This document shows positions 1 through 11,537 of a DNA stretch of 64,000 nucleotides, one piece after another. The notes under the pieces are model-generated. The model searched no databases. It had not been told where the DNA came from and saw only the letters and a list, made by a program, of their open reading frames with translations. Made by a program: the position numbers and the translations under genes. Source of the stretch: Diploscapter coronatus (lineage: Eukaryota; Nematoda; Chromadorea; Rhabditida; Rhabditidae); contig OZ038423.1 in assembly GCA_964036155.1 (NCBI GenBank), forward strand, positions 2,557,249 through 2,621,248, read 5' to 3'. Numbering within the stretch: the first letter of the stretch is position 1; each line of letters opens with the position of its first letter.

Positions 1-2009
1 TTCGAATTTGTTCGCTTGAAGTAACGTAGCAGGAAACAAACGACATTCTCAAGCAGAGGACAGATGATAATTGGCAGGTGCGGGAAAATCGGCGTGACAT
101 CAGATAAATTTTCAGAAATATGAAATATTTTAAGATATTATTCTTTTATGAATGTTTGTAGAAAATATTCCAATATTATAGGGAAAACTTTAGTGTGGTA
201 TCAAAAATTCTCTAAAATCAGTAAATATGAATACTTTTGAAGCATAAATATTTTTCTGAAAGGCTTTTAGAAATGAATTCCAAAAGTAAAATGAAACAAA
301 ATCCGGAATTGAAATGATGCCGATAAATTCGCCTGCCTTTATACGGAGAAAATGAAAGGGCAAGGAGAAAACGAATAATCTCACATGATCTATGTATGTA
401 TACAGTTCCGTTCGGTATACGAAGGAGTAACTCTGAAGAAATGAAGAGCTAGAGTTTTTAAAAGTCATTTAAAGAATATGTTTCAGATTATGTTATGATT
501 AGAAGAGAATTTCATCGACTAGTGTGCATTTATTGTTGCAAAAATGAATTAAAATTAATCTAGATATATTTTACTGATGAGTTTTCAACAATTGGTATGC
601 TCTAGAAATTTCCATAGATTGATAAGATTTTCTTAGAAAACATTTCGCGAACATCAATTGCTCCAATAAGAAAGTCTCAATTATCAAATTTGAATTTAAA
701 ACTTTCATGGTTTAAATTTACCTGATACAACTATACACACACATACGCATTCAAAGTTTGAGCAGACTATTAGGCACATTTTTCTTTGGTAATGCCAAGC
801 TTCAATAAAATTGTAGTCTTAAATCGAATGGACTAGGCGTTTCATCATCAATGAAATTTGGGATTTCGTAGTTAGCTCAGAAAAATTAGGAAAAATATTT
901 TAATTTAGGTTTATGCTTATAATATATTTAATGAATATTTTTTATATTTATGCCTGAATATCAAAATTTGTAGAATTTAGGAATTCAGATATGTTTCGCC
1001 GTTTTTCAAGATTCATTTTTTAAATCTATCCCTTGATATAGATGCTGTTCGGTTTAGACTTTACGAATATTGAAATATTATGTGTCGTATTTAAATTGGA
1101 TTTCCAAGCCTATCTTTGAATATGTGAGAACAGAAATTCCTAGTCAAAAATTGTAGGCAAGTAGCGAAAACAAATAAATGACTTGGGAAAAGTGAGCAGA
1201 AAAGCGCTGAACACGGAAAAGGTAATTAATTGCAATCTATCTAATCAGCGAATGATTTGAACAACTGAGATTTTTGAGAAGATAGGATTTTATTAATGAT
1301 ATGAGTTTTCATGATATTGAGGAGCGTCTTTGTCAGATGATAGAATTTTCAGCGATAGTTAAAAGAGAACCATGAGTTTGAATGAAAAATATAAGTGCAA
1401 ATGAATTCTTTTGAACCGATGGTTGGATGTCAAATGATGGATTTTAGAAAATTAGCTCCAATATCTTTGAAATAAAGTTGATCTTCACAGAGATTTCAAG
1501 TCTTTTGAATGAAGTCCGATCTTCGATTCTCGATTTCGACTAGAGATTTAGCCTATTTATCTTAATTGAGCATAATTTATTCATTAGAAAACGATGCTTT
1601 TCGAGTTAGCTGAGAAACGACTTTGGTCTTTCGTAACTCAGAAATTTAGAGAAAAATACAAAGCCAGCTAATTGGGGGTGATTAGGAGCAAGCAATTTCC
1701 GGCTGAATGTCAGGTTTGACAAATTAATCGCCGAGGATGGGCTAATTTAGCAGTTCCTTAGACTATTTTTTATCTATCTAGAGCGGATTTAGTTTGATGG
1801 TTTGAACATATCCCAGGGGAAAGTTCGTCTTTGAAATATATATATTTTTAATATTCAATCTTCGATCTGGTTCCTATGTATATAAATTTAATTTTTTCAT
1901 AATTTAGATGTCATTTTAGTGGGTGAATAAGTTTAATATAAATGCTGAATTTGTATAGATTAAAACACGCTAATTTCTACTGACCAAATGAAGGTTATTA
2001 ATAATTTGG

Positions 2010-2138
2010 ACAACCTGGAAAACAAGACAACAGAAGACGAAATAGTATTGGAAAAGAAACATACAAGACCTTTCCTCTACCTCACTTTATGCTATTTCAT
2101 GTCTTGTCGCTTTGTTGTCTTGTTTTTTTTTCCAGATT
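2010..2138. mobile_element. MITE-like inverted repeat, CAACCTGG family (copy 1)
   Basis: The left end reads caacctggaaaacaagacaa. The right end reads as its near complement, ttgtcttgttttttttcca. The same terminal and subterminal sequence, including the internal gaaatagtat and ctatttc arms, recurs at 28976-29104 in a golgin intron. Size and structure fit a non-autonomous DNA transposon. No transposase is present. Confidence 0.65.
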
Positions 2139-3921
2139 TCCATAATTTGCATAAATTTATACTGAAAAGTAGAAAATAGTTGGTCAATTTCAATAACCTA
2201 AATTAACTGAAGATACAATTTTTGAGCTTTCTAACCATTCAAGCAAAAGAAGCTTCATTGCATGAATTGGCGCATTAGAAATGTATCATTCTGAAAGTTA
2301 ACTGGGAATTTTTACTCATTCAAGGTTATAAAATATGCAATATTCTATTCATCTTCAGATACTTTCGTCTCATGACTATATTATTTTGATACCGTAATGT
2401 TATAAATTATAATTTATGCTAGGTTTTGCATTAACTAAGTCGAAATCTAAACCCAGACTGAGAGAAAAATTCCAAAGGGTAATATAAGATATAGACGGAT
2501 TAAAAATAAGCTCAAAAGCTCGGGTTCAGGTTTATCTTATCAAATTTTACGCTGTATTTTGATCAGATCATCAATTATGTTGAATTGATGAAGTTTAAAA
2601 ATAGGCTCTCGAAAGTCGTGTTAAATTTCGAATTACCAAAATTCCCCATTGTATTTGATCGTATCGATTGGAATTTTCCGAATTCTTCCTCGAAACCCGG
2701 AAAGATTTTGATTTTTGATGAGTTTATGCTCAGATGTATTTATATCCACAATAAACCTAGAGGGATATTGTTTGCAAAGTATCAAATTTTATAGCCGAGG
2801 TAAGTAACCTTGCGGCAAAACCTCAGATTTTCGAATGCAGCAGTATTAAAAACGGCGCATAAAAAGTGTATGCGCATATCAATTACAGGGAGTAAGATGA
2901 GGAAGGAAGTCTTGGATAAATTTGCCATATCTCTGATCCCATGGTGAAGGATAGGAAGAGAGAATCGTCTGGGATATTTCACAACTTAGATGAATAATAT
3001 ACTAAGTCACGAGTAAAACTGAATCGTAGACGGATGTTCAAGTTATTAGGTGAAGTATTTTTAGAGCGAGTTTTTCGCGACATATGATTTGTAAATTTCG
3101 AGGGTGAATGGGATAGGTTTCAAGGAATTTGTAGGGAAAATAGATCAAATCACAAAATAATCCTTGCAGCGCACAAATTCAGATAAAAGTATTAAATTTA
3201 ATGGGAAATTAATGCAATAGGATTAAAAAATGATACATTTCAAGCAATATCAAGTCAAGTTAGAATTCACATTCAATACTATTCCTGGCTAGGTAAACCC
3301 AACAAATATTTTCAAAAATTGTCTACCTCTGCAGATCGATTTCAATAGATCCTGAGCTAAAGGACATAATGTTGAATATTTTGAAATTATCGACCTCGAA
3401 TATTAGTCTACCGGGCTACCGTTGAAGATAAAGATCCACTCCCTCTTCCCCAAGAACATTTCAGTAATTTAATAAAATTCAGTATGAATGTGACAAAGAA
3501 ATAATATTTCCAGATTCGCTCCAAAAATGGAAACATAAAAATTTCCCTGAAATTTTATTGCGCGAATTTTTTCTTCGATGTAATTTTTTGCCAATCAGTA
3601 TTTTAAGGGATGCTTATTCTTACACGGGTTTTGTACCAGCGAGAGACGATAATTAAATTTGCGATCCGAGTGAAAAGCGCTCTAATGATGAAAATGAAAC
3701 GAGCCATTGAAAAACGAGAGGATTTAGATCGGAAGGGAACGGGAAAGCCCCCGATAAATTAGAAAATTAGCTAAATAAAGGAGAAGAACAAGAGATTTGG
3801 TTGGTGCACCAAACATCGGAAGAAATGACGGCCTGATCAAGGAAGTGAATATTTTGGTTAATTGTTGATTTATCGATTATCGCTGCCATATGATTAGAAG
3901 ATTATCAACACCAGATATGAA

Positions 3922-4042
3922 CAGACTTGGGACGTTTTTCGCCGAAATATCCCTTATGCAGTGAATTATTCCAGTTAGTTTTGCAATTACTATCCTTAAT
4001 AATGGCGACGAGTTTTTGCGGTGGAAAACGTCCCAACGTCTG
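3922..4042. mobile_element. CAGACTTGG MITE with perfect 8-bp target-site duplication
   Basis: A 121-bp element starts cagacttgggacgttttt and ends gaaaacgtcccaacgtctg, so its ends are complementary. It is flanked on both sides by gatatgaa (3914-3921 and 4043-4050), an exact 8-bp target-site duplication. An 8-bp duplication is characteristic of hAT-superfamily insertion. Related copies lie at 24690-24827 and 40174-40310. Confidence 0.85.
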
Positions 4043-4855
4043 GATATGAAATTTAGATGGAAAGTTTTGAGGCATATTTCCGAAAAATTCAATTTTTGAT
4101 TGTATTAAGAATGAACGGCATTAACAGGAAGCTAACATTGAAATATTTGCTTTAAATTCGAATCTTCACTTTTTAAACATACCACAAAAATGATTCAATC
4201 TCTAATTCCTTAAATATCCACAAGAAAATAATGTCCCGACTAATTATCGTAATCTGAGAAATTGCTGAATTCGAAATTATCGCGGTGAGACCCTTTGGTG
4301 ATCAGAGCACGGAATTTCGCGGAAAATGTGATGGAAAATAGCCGAAAACAAACGAGCGCACGCGGGAAACCCGACCTTTTGAGATCGGTCGACATAACGA
4401 AGAATCATCAAAAATTCGCATAGAGGTCCTGCAATCATCGCACACTTTTTCTATATGTCTTCTTTTTCCTTTTCCGGTTTCCCATGCTATTTCTATTTTT
4501 CCCGTCTAAATCTCTTCAAATGACGTTATATTTCGGCACTTTAGAAAAATGAGAGAAATACGGAAGAAAATGAAAAAGTCGTCAATATGGTATGCATCGT
4601 TGAAGTGAACGGGAAAAGTGCGCAGAGTTGTGAATTTTTCAAAACCAGGGCTTTTCATCGCTTCATCGCTCTATTCTTTAGCTGGGGGTGATTAGCGATT
4701 CTCACTTCAACATCATACTGGAGGCACAAAGCTATTTTGGAAATTAAGGAAGTATATGAATTTTCGAGATTCGGCAAAAATAATTATATTTTGATGTACA
4801 AATCGCGAAGATTTATTGGAAAGCATATTTCTTAAGATAATATTTTGATAAACCC

Positions 4856-4967
4856 GGATGATTGACCACCTCGTAAACTACGAAATAGCATGCAAAAAAT
4901 TCCTTCCTACCTTGACCTATATCCTTAACTATCGGTAACGAAGTAAAAGTTATCCAAATTGTCATAT
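4856..4967. mobile_element. MITE-like element, copy related to 52472-52566
   Basis: The segment contains ctacgaaatagcatg, a ttcctaccttgacc stretch, tatccttaactat and tccaaattg in that order. The reverse complement of 52472-52566 carries the same blocks in the same order. The copy at 52472 has clear inverted ends (ggatgattcgttac); this one is more decayed. Confidence 0.55.
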
Positions 4968-6241
4968 TTTGAGAAAAAAAAAGATTTGAATAATGTCAAA
5001 CTTTTGAAAGGTAGATACTTTTCTGTAAATGGATACGAACGATTGAGGAACTGATGGTTCAAAATATAGACAAATAGACAGATTTTTGAAAGTTACCCCA
5101 ACTAGTTTCTAGTTTCAACAATTCCTATTCCCCATCTGTGTAACCAGAGGAAATCTTCATTGAACATTTCATTACGTAATCAAAATAACACGCTGTTCTA
5201 ATTCGGAAAAAATCGGTAAAACAGCCATTTTTCAAAGAAAAAAAAAACAATTAACCCAAACGTTTTTCCTCTTCTATATTTCAACATGGAAAAGAGTGGT
5301 TTAAGATTTAAAAAATCCGGAAAGGTAAATCAAACCTGAGTTTTCGCATGATGTAATGCGATATTCTCTTCGTGGTAGTAGGGAATTAAATCCAATGACT
5401 TTTTCTGGAATTCCGGATAAAATCCGCGCAAAAATCGGTAGATCAATAGAAATCAGCAGGGAAATTTTCGGTAGGTCGATAGAAAACCCGAGAAAAATCT
5501 GTTTCAACTGAAATTTTACCCATATTGTCTTATGTCCCGGGCCGGATTTTTTTATAGCTTATTTCTGAGCATTTCCTTATTTTTTACCTGATTTCGGCGC
5601 TATTTTCACGATTTCTGAATCTTTTCCCCGTTTTTTTGTTGGAGTGTCTTTTCTTAACATAATATTTTTCTTGTCCTTTTCCCTAGATAATAATGCTTTC
5701 CAAGGTTATCTTTCTCAGATTTCTCGAAAAGACGTGCTATTTCCCCACCCCCGAGATAGCTTTACCCTTCAGTCGTCATATCTGAGGACCCTCCTCAGAT
5801 TACCTAAGTTCGAGAGAGATTAAGAAAAATGTCACTACATGATGAAGGATAGACCGAAAAACATGGATGAGATATAAGATGCTTCAATTTGACAAAAATT
5901 CTTCTGGAAACGATGAACACTGACAACATTGACGTTCTGACCTATAGCCAACTCTTCAAGTCGATACTCGCTTCAAAACGAGGAAATTTGGGAAGATTGA
6001 AAATCAATTGATTGGATTCCTGGGGGTATCGAAGATATCCGATGATATTGGAAATAAAACTGAATTCATTTTGACAAATATATGATTTGTAAAAGAGACC
6101 ATTTATCTTGGAGCATAATCAAAAATTGACCGTAAGAGGAGACTCAAGATTTCGATAATAAGAAGTTATTTCAATAAGTTTCAGAAAAGATAAAGGCAGA
6201 ATGGAAAGTAGCAAATGCTAATTCCAGAAAGAACATCAGCG

Positions 6242-6291
6242 CTCGTATTCATAAACGCACCAGAAGACTCCCGATATGTTTATGAATACGG
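6242..6291. repeat. Short perfect hairpin
   Basis: cgtattcataaac at 6242-6254 is exactly complementary to gtttatgaatacg at 6279-6291, leaving a 24-base loop. It may be the core of a decayed MITE. No other copy was seen in the window. Confidence 0.6.
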
Positions 6292-7300
6292 ACACAAAAT
6301 AAAATGAAGTATGAGTTTTGTCAAAATGAAGTCTGTATTCAAATCACGAGATTTTTGATTAAAATATTAATTTTAGAAGCTAAAGCGCTTACATGAATTA
6401 ATAAGGAAATTCGAATCGGAAGTTTATGTTTCAAAATTACAGAAATTCCATTCCGAACCACACGATTCCGCTAACCATAATTCGTATAAATTTGCAAAAC
6501 ATTTTAAAAATCTTGAATATTTAAAATTTAAAAAAAAAATTGAAGCCAAGTTTAAGTTAAAGGAGCTATTTATGTACTAGGGAATTTATCTCTGAAGTGA
6601 GTTTAGCTTGGAATTCCAGAATTTATCGTGGTTGTTTTTGGAGTTGCATCAATTTATCCCAGGGGACGAGCTATTATGTACGTTTTTTTTCTCGAAATTT
6701 TTGCAAGAATGATTGTCAAATTTGGCTTTTTCTAACTTGAAAAACCAATAATTCTTCAACCAGTGAAAAGAGCGATGTTTGAATTTCTGATCTTGGATGA
6801 GAAATTTGAAAAATGTTGCTAGTAAGTTACAAGTCCTCCTAAAATAATAGAAATTTTAGGCTTATTAGTTTTGCAAACAAAAAGGGAATCTCAAATATGA
6901 TGAATCCTACCTCATTTTTACGGTTTCTTTGAAACGTATTCGAAACAGCTATTTCATGGAGTTATGAATTTGGTTTCAGAATGAAATAAAGAGAAATTTA
7001 GTTTGAATATTCGAATTTCAGGCAGAAAATTTTAGCACAAATATGCAGAATGTGTAAAATCTGAGAGTCTTATGGATGTGTTAGGCAGGAAACGTCAAAA
7101 ACGTCGGACGGGGCAAAAAAAGTTGACGGATTATCGCGAATTAGAGAAAAGGATATGCTAAAGTTAGAGTGTTAGAGCTATGTAAGATAAGGCAGGATAT
7201 GCCAGATACACTAATAGTCCAAAACAGATAAAAGTAGATTTGATTTTTGCTATTGTTACTCGAAGCTTAAAATACGATGCCGAAGTAATGTGTTGGACAG

Positions 7301-7447
7301 CAGACGTTGGAAGTTTGTCGATCCAATATTTGAATCTTGCTAAGAAATATTGTAGCCTACTTTCAATTCACTAGTCGTCATTATGGATAAGAGAACATTA
7401 GACAATGACGAATCTTATATATTGGATCGACAAACTTCCAACGTCTG
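7301..7447. mobile_element. MITE with about 29-bp terminal inverted repeats
   Basis: The left arm cagacgttggaagtttgtcg continues through gatccaatat. The right arm 7418-7447 is its exact complement over about 29 bp. The CAGACG start resembles the CAGACTT elements elsewhere in the window. I saw no clear target-site duplication. The short open frame inside is not protein-like. Confidence 0.8.
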
Positions 7448-8378
7448 CTTGGCAACAAATGAAATTACTGCTGGGGTAGGTTATAAAATTTTAGAAATTT
7501 ATCCTCAATATTATTTTGTCACTGCAAGCGGTATTGAGAAAATCATGAGGAATAAAAAGGGGGGATATTTGTGATAATTAATTTATATTTAGAATATTTT
7601 ATAAAGATGCACAAATTTGATTAAATTTGGAATGATGATAGTTACAAACTTCAGATTCGAAGTGTCACACATGGACTTAGGAAATTTGAAAAAAAATAAA
7701 AAAAGGATATTCCAGGAAAAGGCATATGACAATAAAATATATAGACATAATATCCAAAAATTATTTGAAGTAGGTAGGAAATTAAAAATATTCTAGCGTT
7801 TTCCCGTAATCGATGAAAGCTCGAAAGATGATATATCATAGTTCAGACTGAATATTCTCGCTATGTCATCAAAAACTACGCACTTTTACATGATGGATTA
7901 TTCGTTTTAGCATAGCCCCATATAAGATGAAAAATTCATGACTTTTCTCCGTAAAATTGACAAATTCGAGTTTTCCCGAGAATAATTAAAATTTGGACGT
8001 TCAAAAAGTCGCCTATCTTGAGACACGACGTTTCAAGAGTTTTGAATTGGAGGATTCGATTAGATTTTGAGAATTTCGAACTAGCATCTACATAGATAAA
8101 TGGATTTTCGGAGCTTATATATCTCAGATTGGATTAAGGAGGTATTCCTCAGCATGGGTAAAAATCTCAATCTAGTAGTCTAGATTTAAGACGAGGTCAA
8201 GTATGACCTCTTCTAAGTGAGCGGAAACAGGTAAATTCGAAGGTAGGATTCAAAGCAAAGCCTGCGGAAGAAACCCTATATCTCAGATTGCAAAATAGCG
8301 GCATAAATATTCGAAGATTTTTGATATGTTGCTGCTAGAGCCTTCTTCCTGTGCTAGTTAAGCACATGCTGGTGAAAA

Positions 8379-8444
8379 ATGACTGCAAAAGTGAAATTTG
8401 AAATTATAGACGAAGGAAATGTCGTAGTCTGCTCGAATCTACAG
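8379..8444 (+). CDS. Orphan first-exon candidate (22 codons, strong donor)
   Basis: An ATG at 8379 opens a frame of 22 codons reading MTAKVKFEIIDEG then NVVVCSNLQ. It ends exactly at a strong splice donor, cag|gtaagc. The residue mix is protein-like, unlike the surrounding AT-driven frames. I could not find a continuing exon with a matching acceptor downstream, so the gene, if real, is unresolved. No family is recognised. It may be chance or a gene remnant. Confidence 0.2.
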
Positions 8445-11240
8445 GTAAGCGTTTGGATTGGACGAAGTTCAAGTATTTAAGGTATCTCAAAATAAAATAT
8501 GATATGTTACAAAATTTATTGTCTGAGATGATATTTTTAGAATTAGTTCCTGAGTTTGTAAGAGGTAATAATATTTAAAAAAAAAAAAAAAAAACTAACT
8601 AAAAGAGAAAAATGATTGATATAGCCAGGTGTTAGTGGATTTGATCGTGTTTCATCAAATCATTAGTAAGAAGTAAATTTGGCATCAATATTCCTCGATC
8701 GATAATGGCAACTCAGGCTAATTTATAAACTAATTCTACCTCCAACAAAGTCCCAGAAATTTTCGGGTATTTGGCAGTTAACTAACCGAAAAATTGTGTG
8801 CATTAAATAAAATGTTTGACACGTTGGGTTCAAAGATGAACCCAGTCAAATGTGAAATTGAAATTCCTCTGATCGTTTCACGTTTTTCGTGCTCAATTTC
8901 CAAATTTGTTCACTTTTCAATGCTCACGTCGTCCCTTTTCTCACCAATTTCCTCCGAAAATGCATCGAGATGAAAATGCGCTCCGATGCTAAATTTTCAA
9001 CTGCAAATAAAAAATACTGAATCTGATCTATAGAAAATCCCTTGACGCGGAGGCTCTAAGCCGATTTTTGCAACAATTGAATGACATTTTGAAGATAAAA
9101 TATTTTTAGAAGTAGGGAATAACATGATAAAGAATAACTTTTGACCTAGGATGCTCATGAATTGTTAGAATTTTTCAGATTGATTTTTAAAATTATATTT
9201 AGAGAATATATCATTTGAAAGATAGAGAAGTGCTTGAACATAAAAAAAAAACTATTAGGCTTGGGGCGTGATTTATCATGAAACCTACATGATCAACGTT
9301 AAAATAGCAATGCTTAAAAATATGCACGGTTTTAAATATTGAAAATTATGTTTAATTTTACGTAGATGAAATCAAAAGAAAACCACCAATGAGCACAAGA
9401 GTTTTGAGTATTCTTTGGCATGTTACTTGATGCATCTGCTAAAAAATAGATAAATTCATCGCGCTTGAATTATTAATTATTATGTGCTGCTGTGCACGCG
9501 GCTTTTTCATCGGAAAAAGGTGATAATTCATCAAATTCTTCGTTGATATTCAATATTTCAATGATATTCCAGGGCACGCATATTTTTTTCTGACACTGTA
9601 AAAATAAGAATGAATGATCTATGGCAATTTGGCATTTCATCGAGAAAAACGAGGTGAAAAGCGTCATTAGATCAAAAGTTACCAGGAAATAAAATATGCT
9701 TTGAAAAGTCAATATATGGAAGTAACTTTTATGAATAACAATATCGAAATGAATCAAATTTTGTTAAAATAAATAAGTTTTAGAAACATTCAAGAAGATA
9801 AAGCAATTTAAAAAATAATATATGGACGTTTGAGTTACATTTGAAAACTTGACCAAACTATCCTCAAAAATATTCCCGTTAGGAACAAAAACTCGATATT
9901 CGGTTGTCGGACAATGTCTTTGTTGAATGAGCCAATGCATGATGCTTCACATTTAAAGGTACTTGGCTCCAAAAGGGGTGGGGTTCTTCCTTCGGCAGAA
10001 AAGAAGGATATTGAAAAAAATGGAATTGGTTTCAGAAACATTCGAGTTACAGGAAACTTTTTCGAAACAATTCATTAGCTGGTCTAAGGATTATAAAATA
10101 AGATTGAAAAAGCAGGTTGATAGAAAAAACAGTTTATAAAATGAGCTAATACATGATGTTTCAGATGAGCACTTGACTCTAAAATGAAAGATTCTTTTCG
10201 CACAAGAGCCGGATATTGAAAAGCGCGAAATTAGTTTCCTTTTTGCGTGAAATGATGTGCGACTAATTATAGCTTCGGAATGATTAAACAACTCAAATCC
10301 ACATCATTTTGAGGCTTATCAGTGATACTATCGGAATTTTTGGAACTTAAACTTGTTGAAGCAAAATTGAAAATATGCTTAACATCCTTATTGGGGTTAG
10401 AACTTCCTTATGAGGCCTTGAAACTTCAAGAAAACAAAAGAGTGCAAATTTGCACGAAATTCAATCAAGTTTGAGGTCACTTGAGCATGAGATAGAACGA
10501 AATTAACCGGAAAAAGAGCGCTAGAAAATTTAAAATATGTCCTTTTATAGCACTAGAATTCATGCATAGTCCAATTGATGTCCTAGAATATATCAGAACG
10601 CAAATATCGAAAAATATTGCGAGTTAATTGGGACTTCTAGAAAAATGCTAAAATTAGAAAAATCACGAGATTTATCGACGGAAGACCTATTCTTTTTGAA
10701 TATGATAATGCATTAGCGCAGATATAAGCCTGTTAATCCCTTCCTAAAGAGATATACTCTAAATCTGAAAATAATTGAGGATAAAGAAGCATATTCCTTG
10801 AGAGCGAAATTAGGGATTTTTCATATCTGATGACATGGTAATCGAATATTTGATTCATGAGTCAGATTAGAACATTTTGATGGGATAGTCTGAAGTTGAT
10901 AAATGGAGCTCTGGAGAAATTTGTATCCAACTCATCTCAAGATTTGATTCAGAAAAATTTACACCCTCACAAGATTGCATCGAAAGGTCGAGGACTATCA
11001 ACTATCTTATATCTGTTGCAGAATTTTGGTGCATTTTTTATCTTCGATATTTCAAACGATATACTCAACTTATTCTTCTACACGTGATCAAAAAGAATTT
11101 CAATATAAGCCAATAACTTGTCATAGCATATCTCAACCTGGTTTTGGCTCTTATGCTCTAACACGTGGCTATAGATGTTTCCAGGATGTTCACGGATAAG
11201 CCAAAAGTCCTATCTCATCTCGGATTTCGCATTCACATAC
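8445..11240. other. Non-genic stretch with diverged direct repeats
   Basis: No supported gene. There is an adenine run at about 8577-8595. Two diverged direct repeats, about 9890-10030 and 10130-10270, share an atgagc-aat-catgatg block followed by an acttggctc-like block. A possible minus-strand terminal exon at 9476-9601 follows a good acceptor but has no partner. Confidence 0.4.
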
Positions 11241-11537
11241 CTGCCGGATTCTGGGTCTTCGTCTTGCTGTTCCGCGTGAGTGTCGAGTTGCGTGTTCAGC
11301 AGTGCCTGGTTAGCGCCGTCCTGGCTACATTCTTCATCCTGAGCCTTGCCGCTATTCGTGTATTTCTCCACCACGAGCCCCTCTTCGATGTGAGTGTCGG
11401 ATTGCCCGTTCAGCAGTGCCTGGCCAGACCCATTCCTGCTCTCGTTACATCCTCTCCGATTGCTGTAGCCTCCACCGTTCGGCAACGGCGTCGATTCGAG
11501 TAGCTGCGTTTTCATCGCTTGCAGCTGGAAATCCCTG
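11241..11537 (-). CDS. Orphan internal exon, phase 2-2, with a duplicated QALLN-DTH motif
   Basis: On the minus strand a strong acceptor (gcatttcag) at 11538 opens a 297-base frame. It closes at a strong donor, ggcag|gtatgtg, at 11241. It enters and leaves in the same phase. It is GC-richer than its surroundings and encodes about 99 residues. Two imperfect copies of a motif lie 37 residues apart: GQALLNGQSDTHIEE and NQALLNTQLDTHAEQ. The sequence is hydrophilic, rich in N, Q, E and S, and probably disordered. No domain is recognised. Partner exons were not found within several kb, so it belongs to a gene with long introns or is a remnant. The opposite strand is also open over the same interval but lacks matching splice sites. 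Confidence 0.45.

Larger units (their letters stand above)
1..8378. other. AT-rich non-genic stretch
   Basis: I find no convincing gene here. Open frames are short, lack paired splice sites and are AT-driven. The stretch carries several inverted-repeat elements listed separately (2010-2138, 3922-4042, 4856-4967, 7301-7447) and a small perfect hairpin at 6242-6291. It could be intergenic DNA or a long intron of a gene running off the left edge; the sequence does not decide. Confidence 0.5.

Noticed and set aside
9476..9601. Minus-strand terminal-exon candidate after the acceptor ttttacag
   Set aside because: Its phase does not match the orphan exon at 11241-11537 and no other partner exists.
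11165..11503. Plus-strand 112-codon frame
   Set aside because: It is antisense to the minus-strand exon 11241-11537, which has the better paired splice sites and composition.
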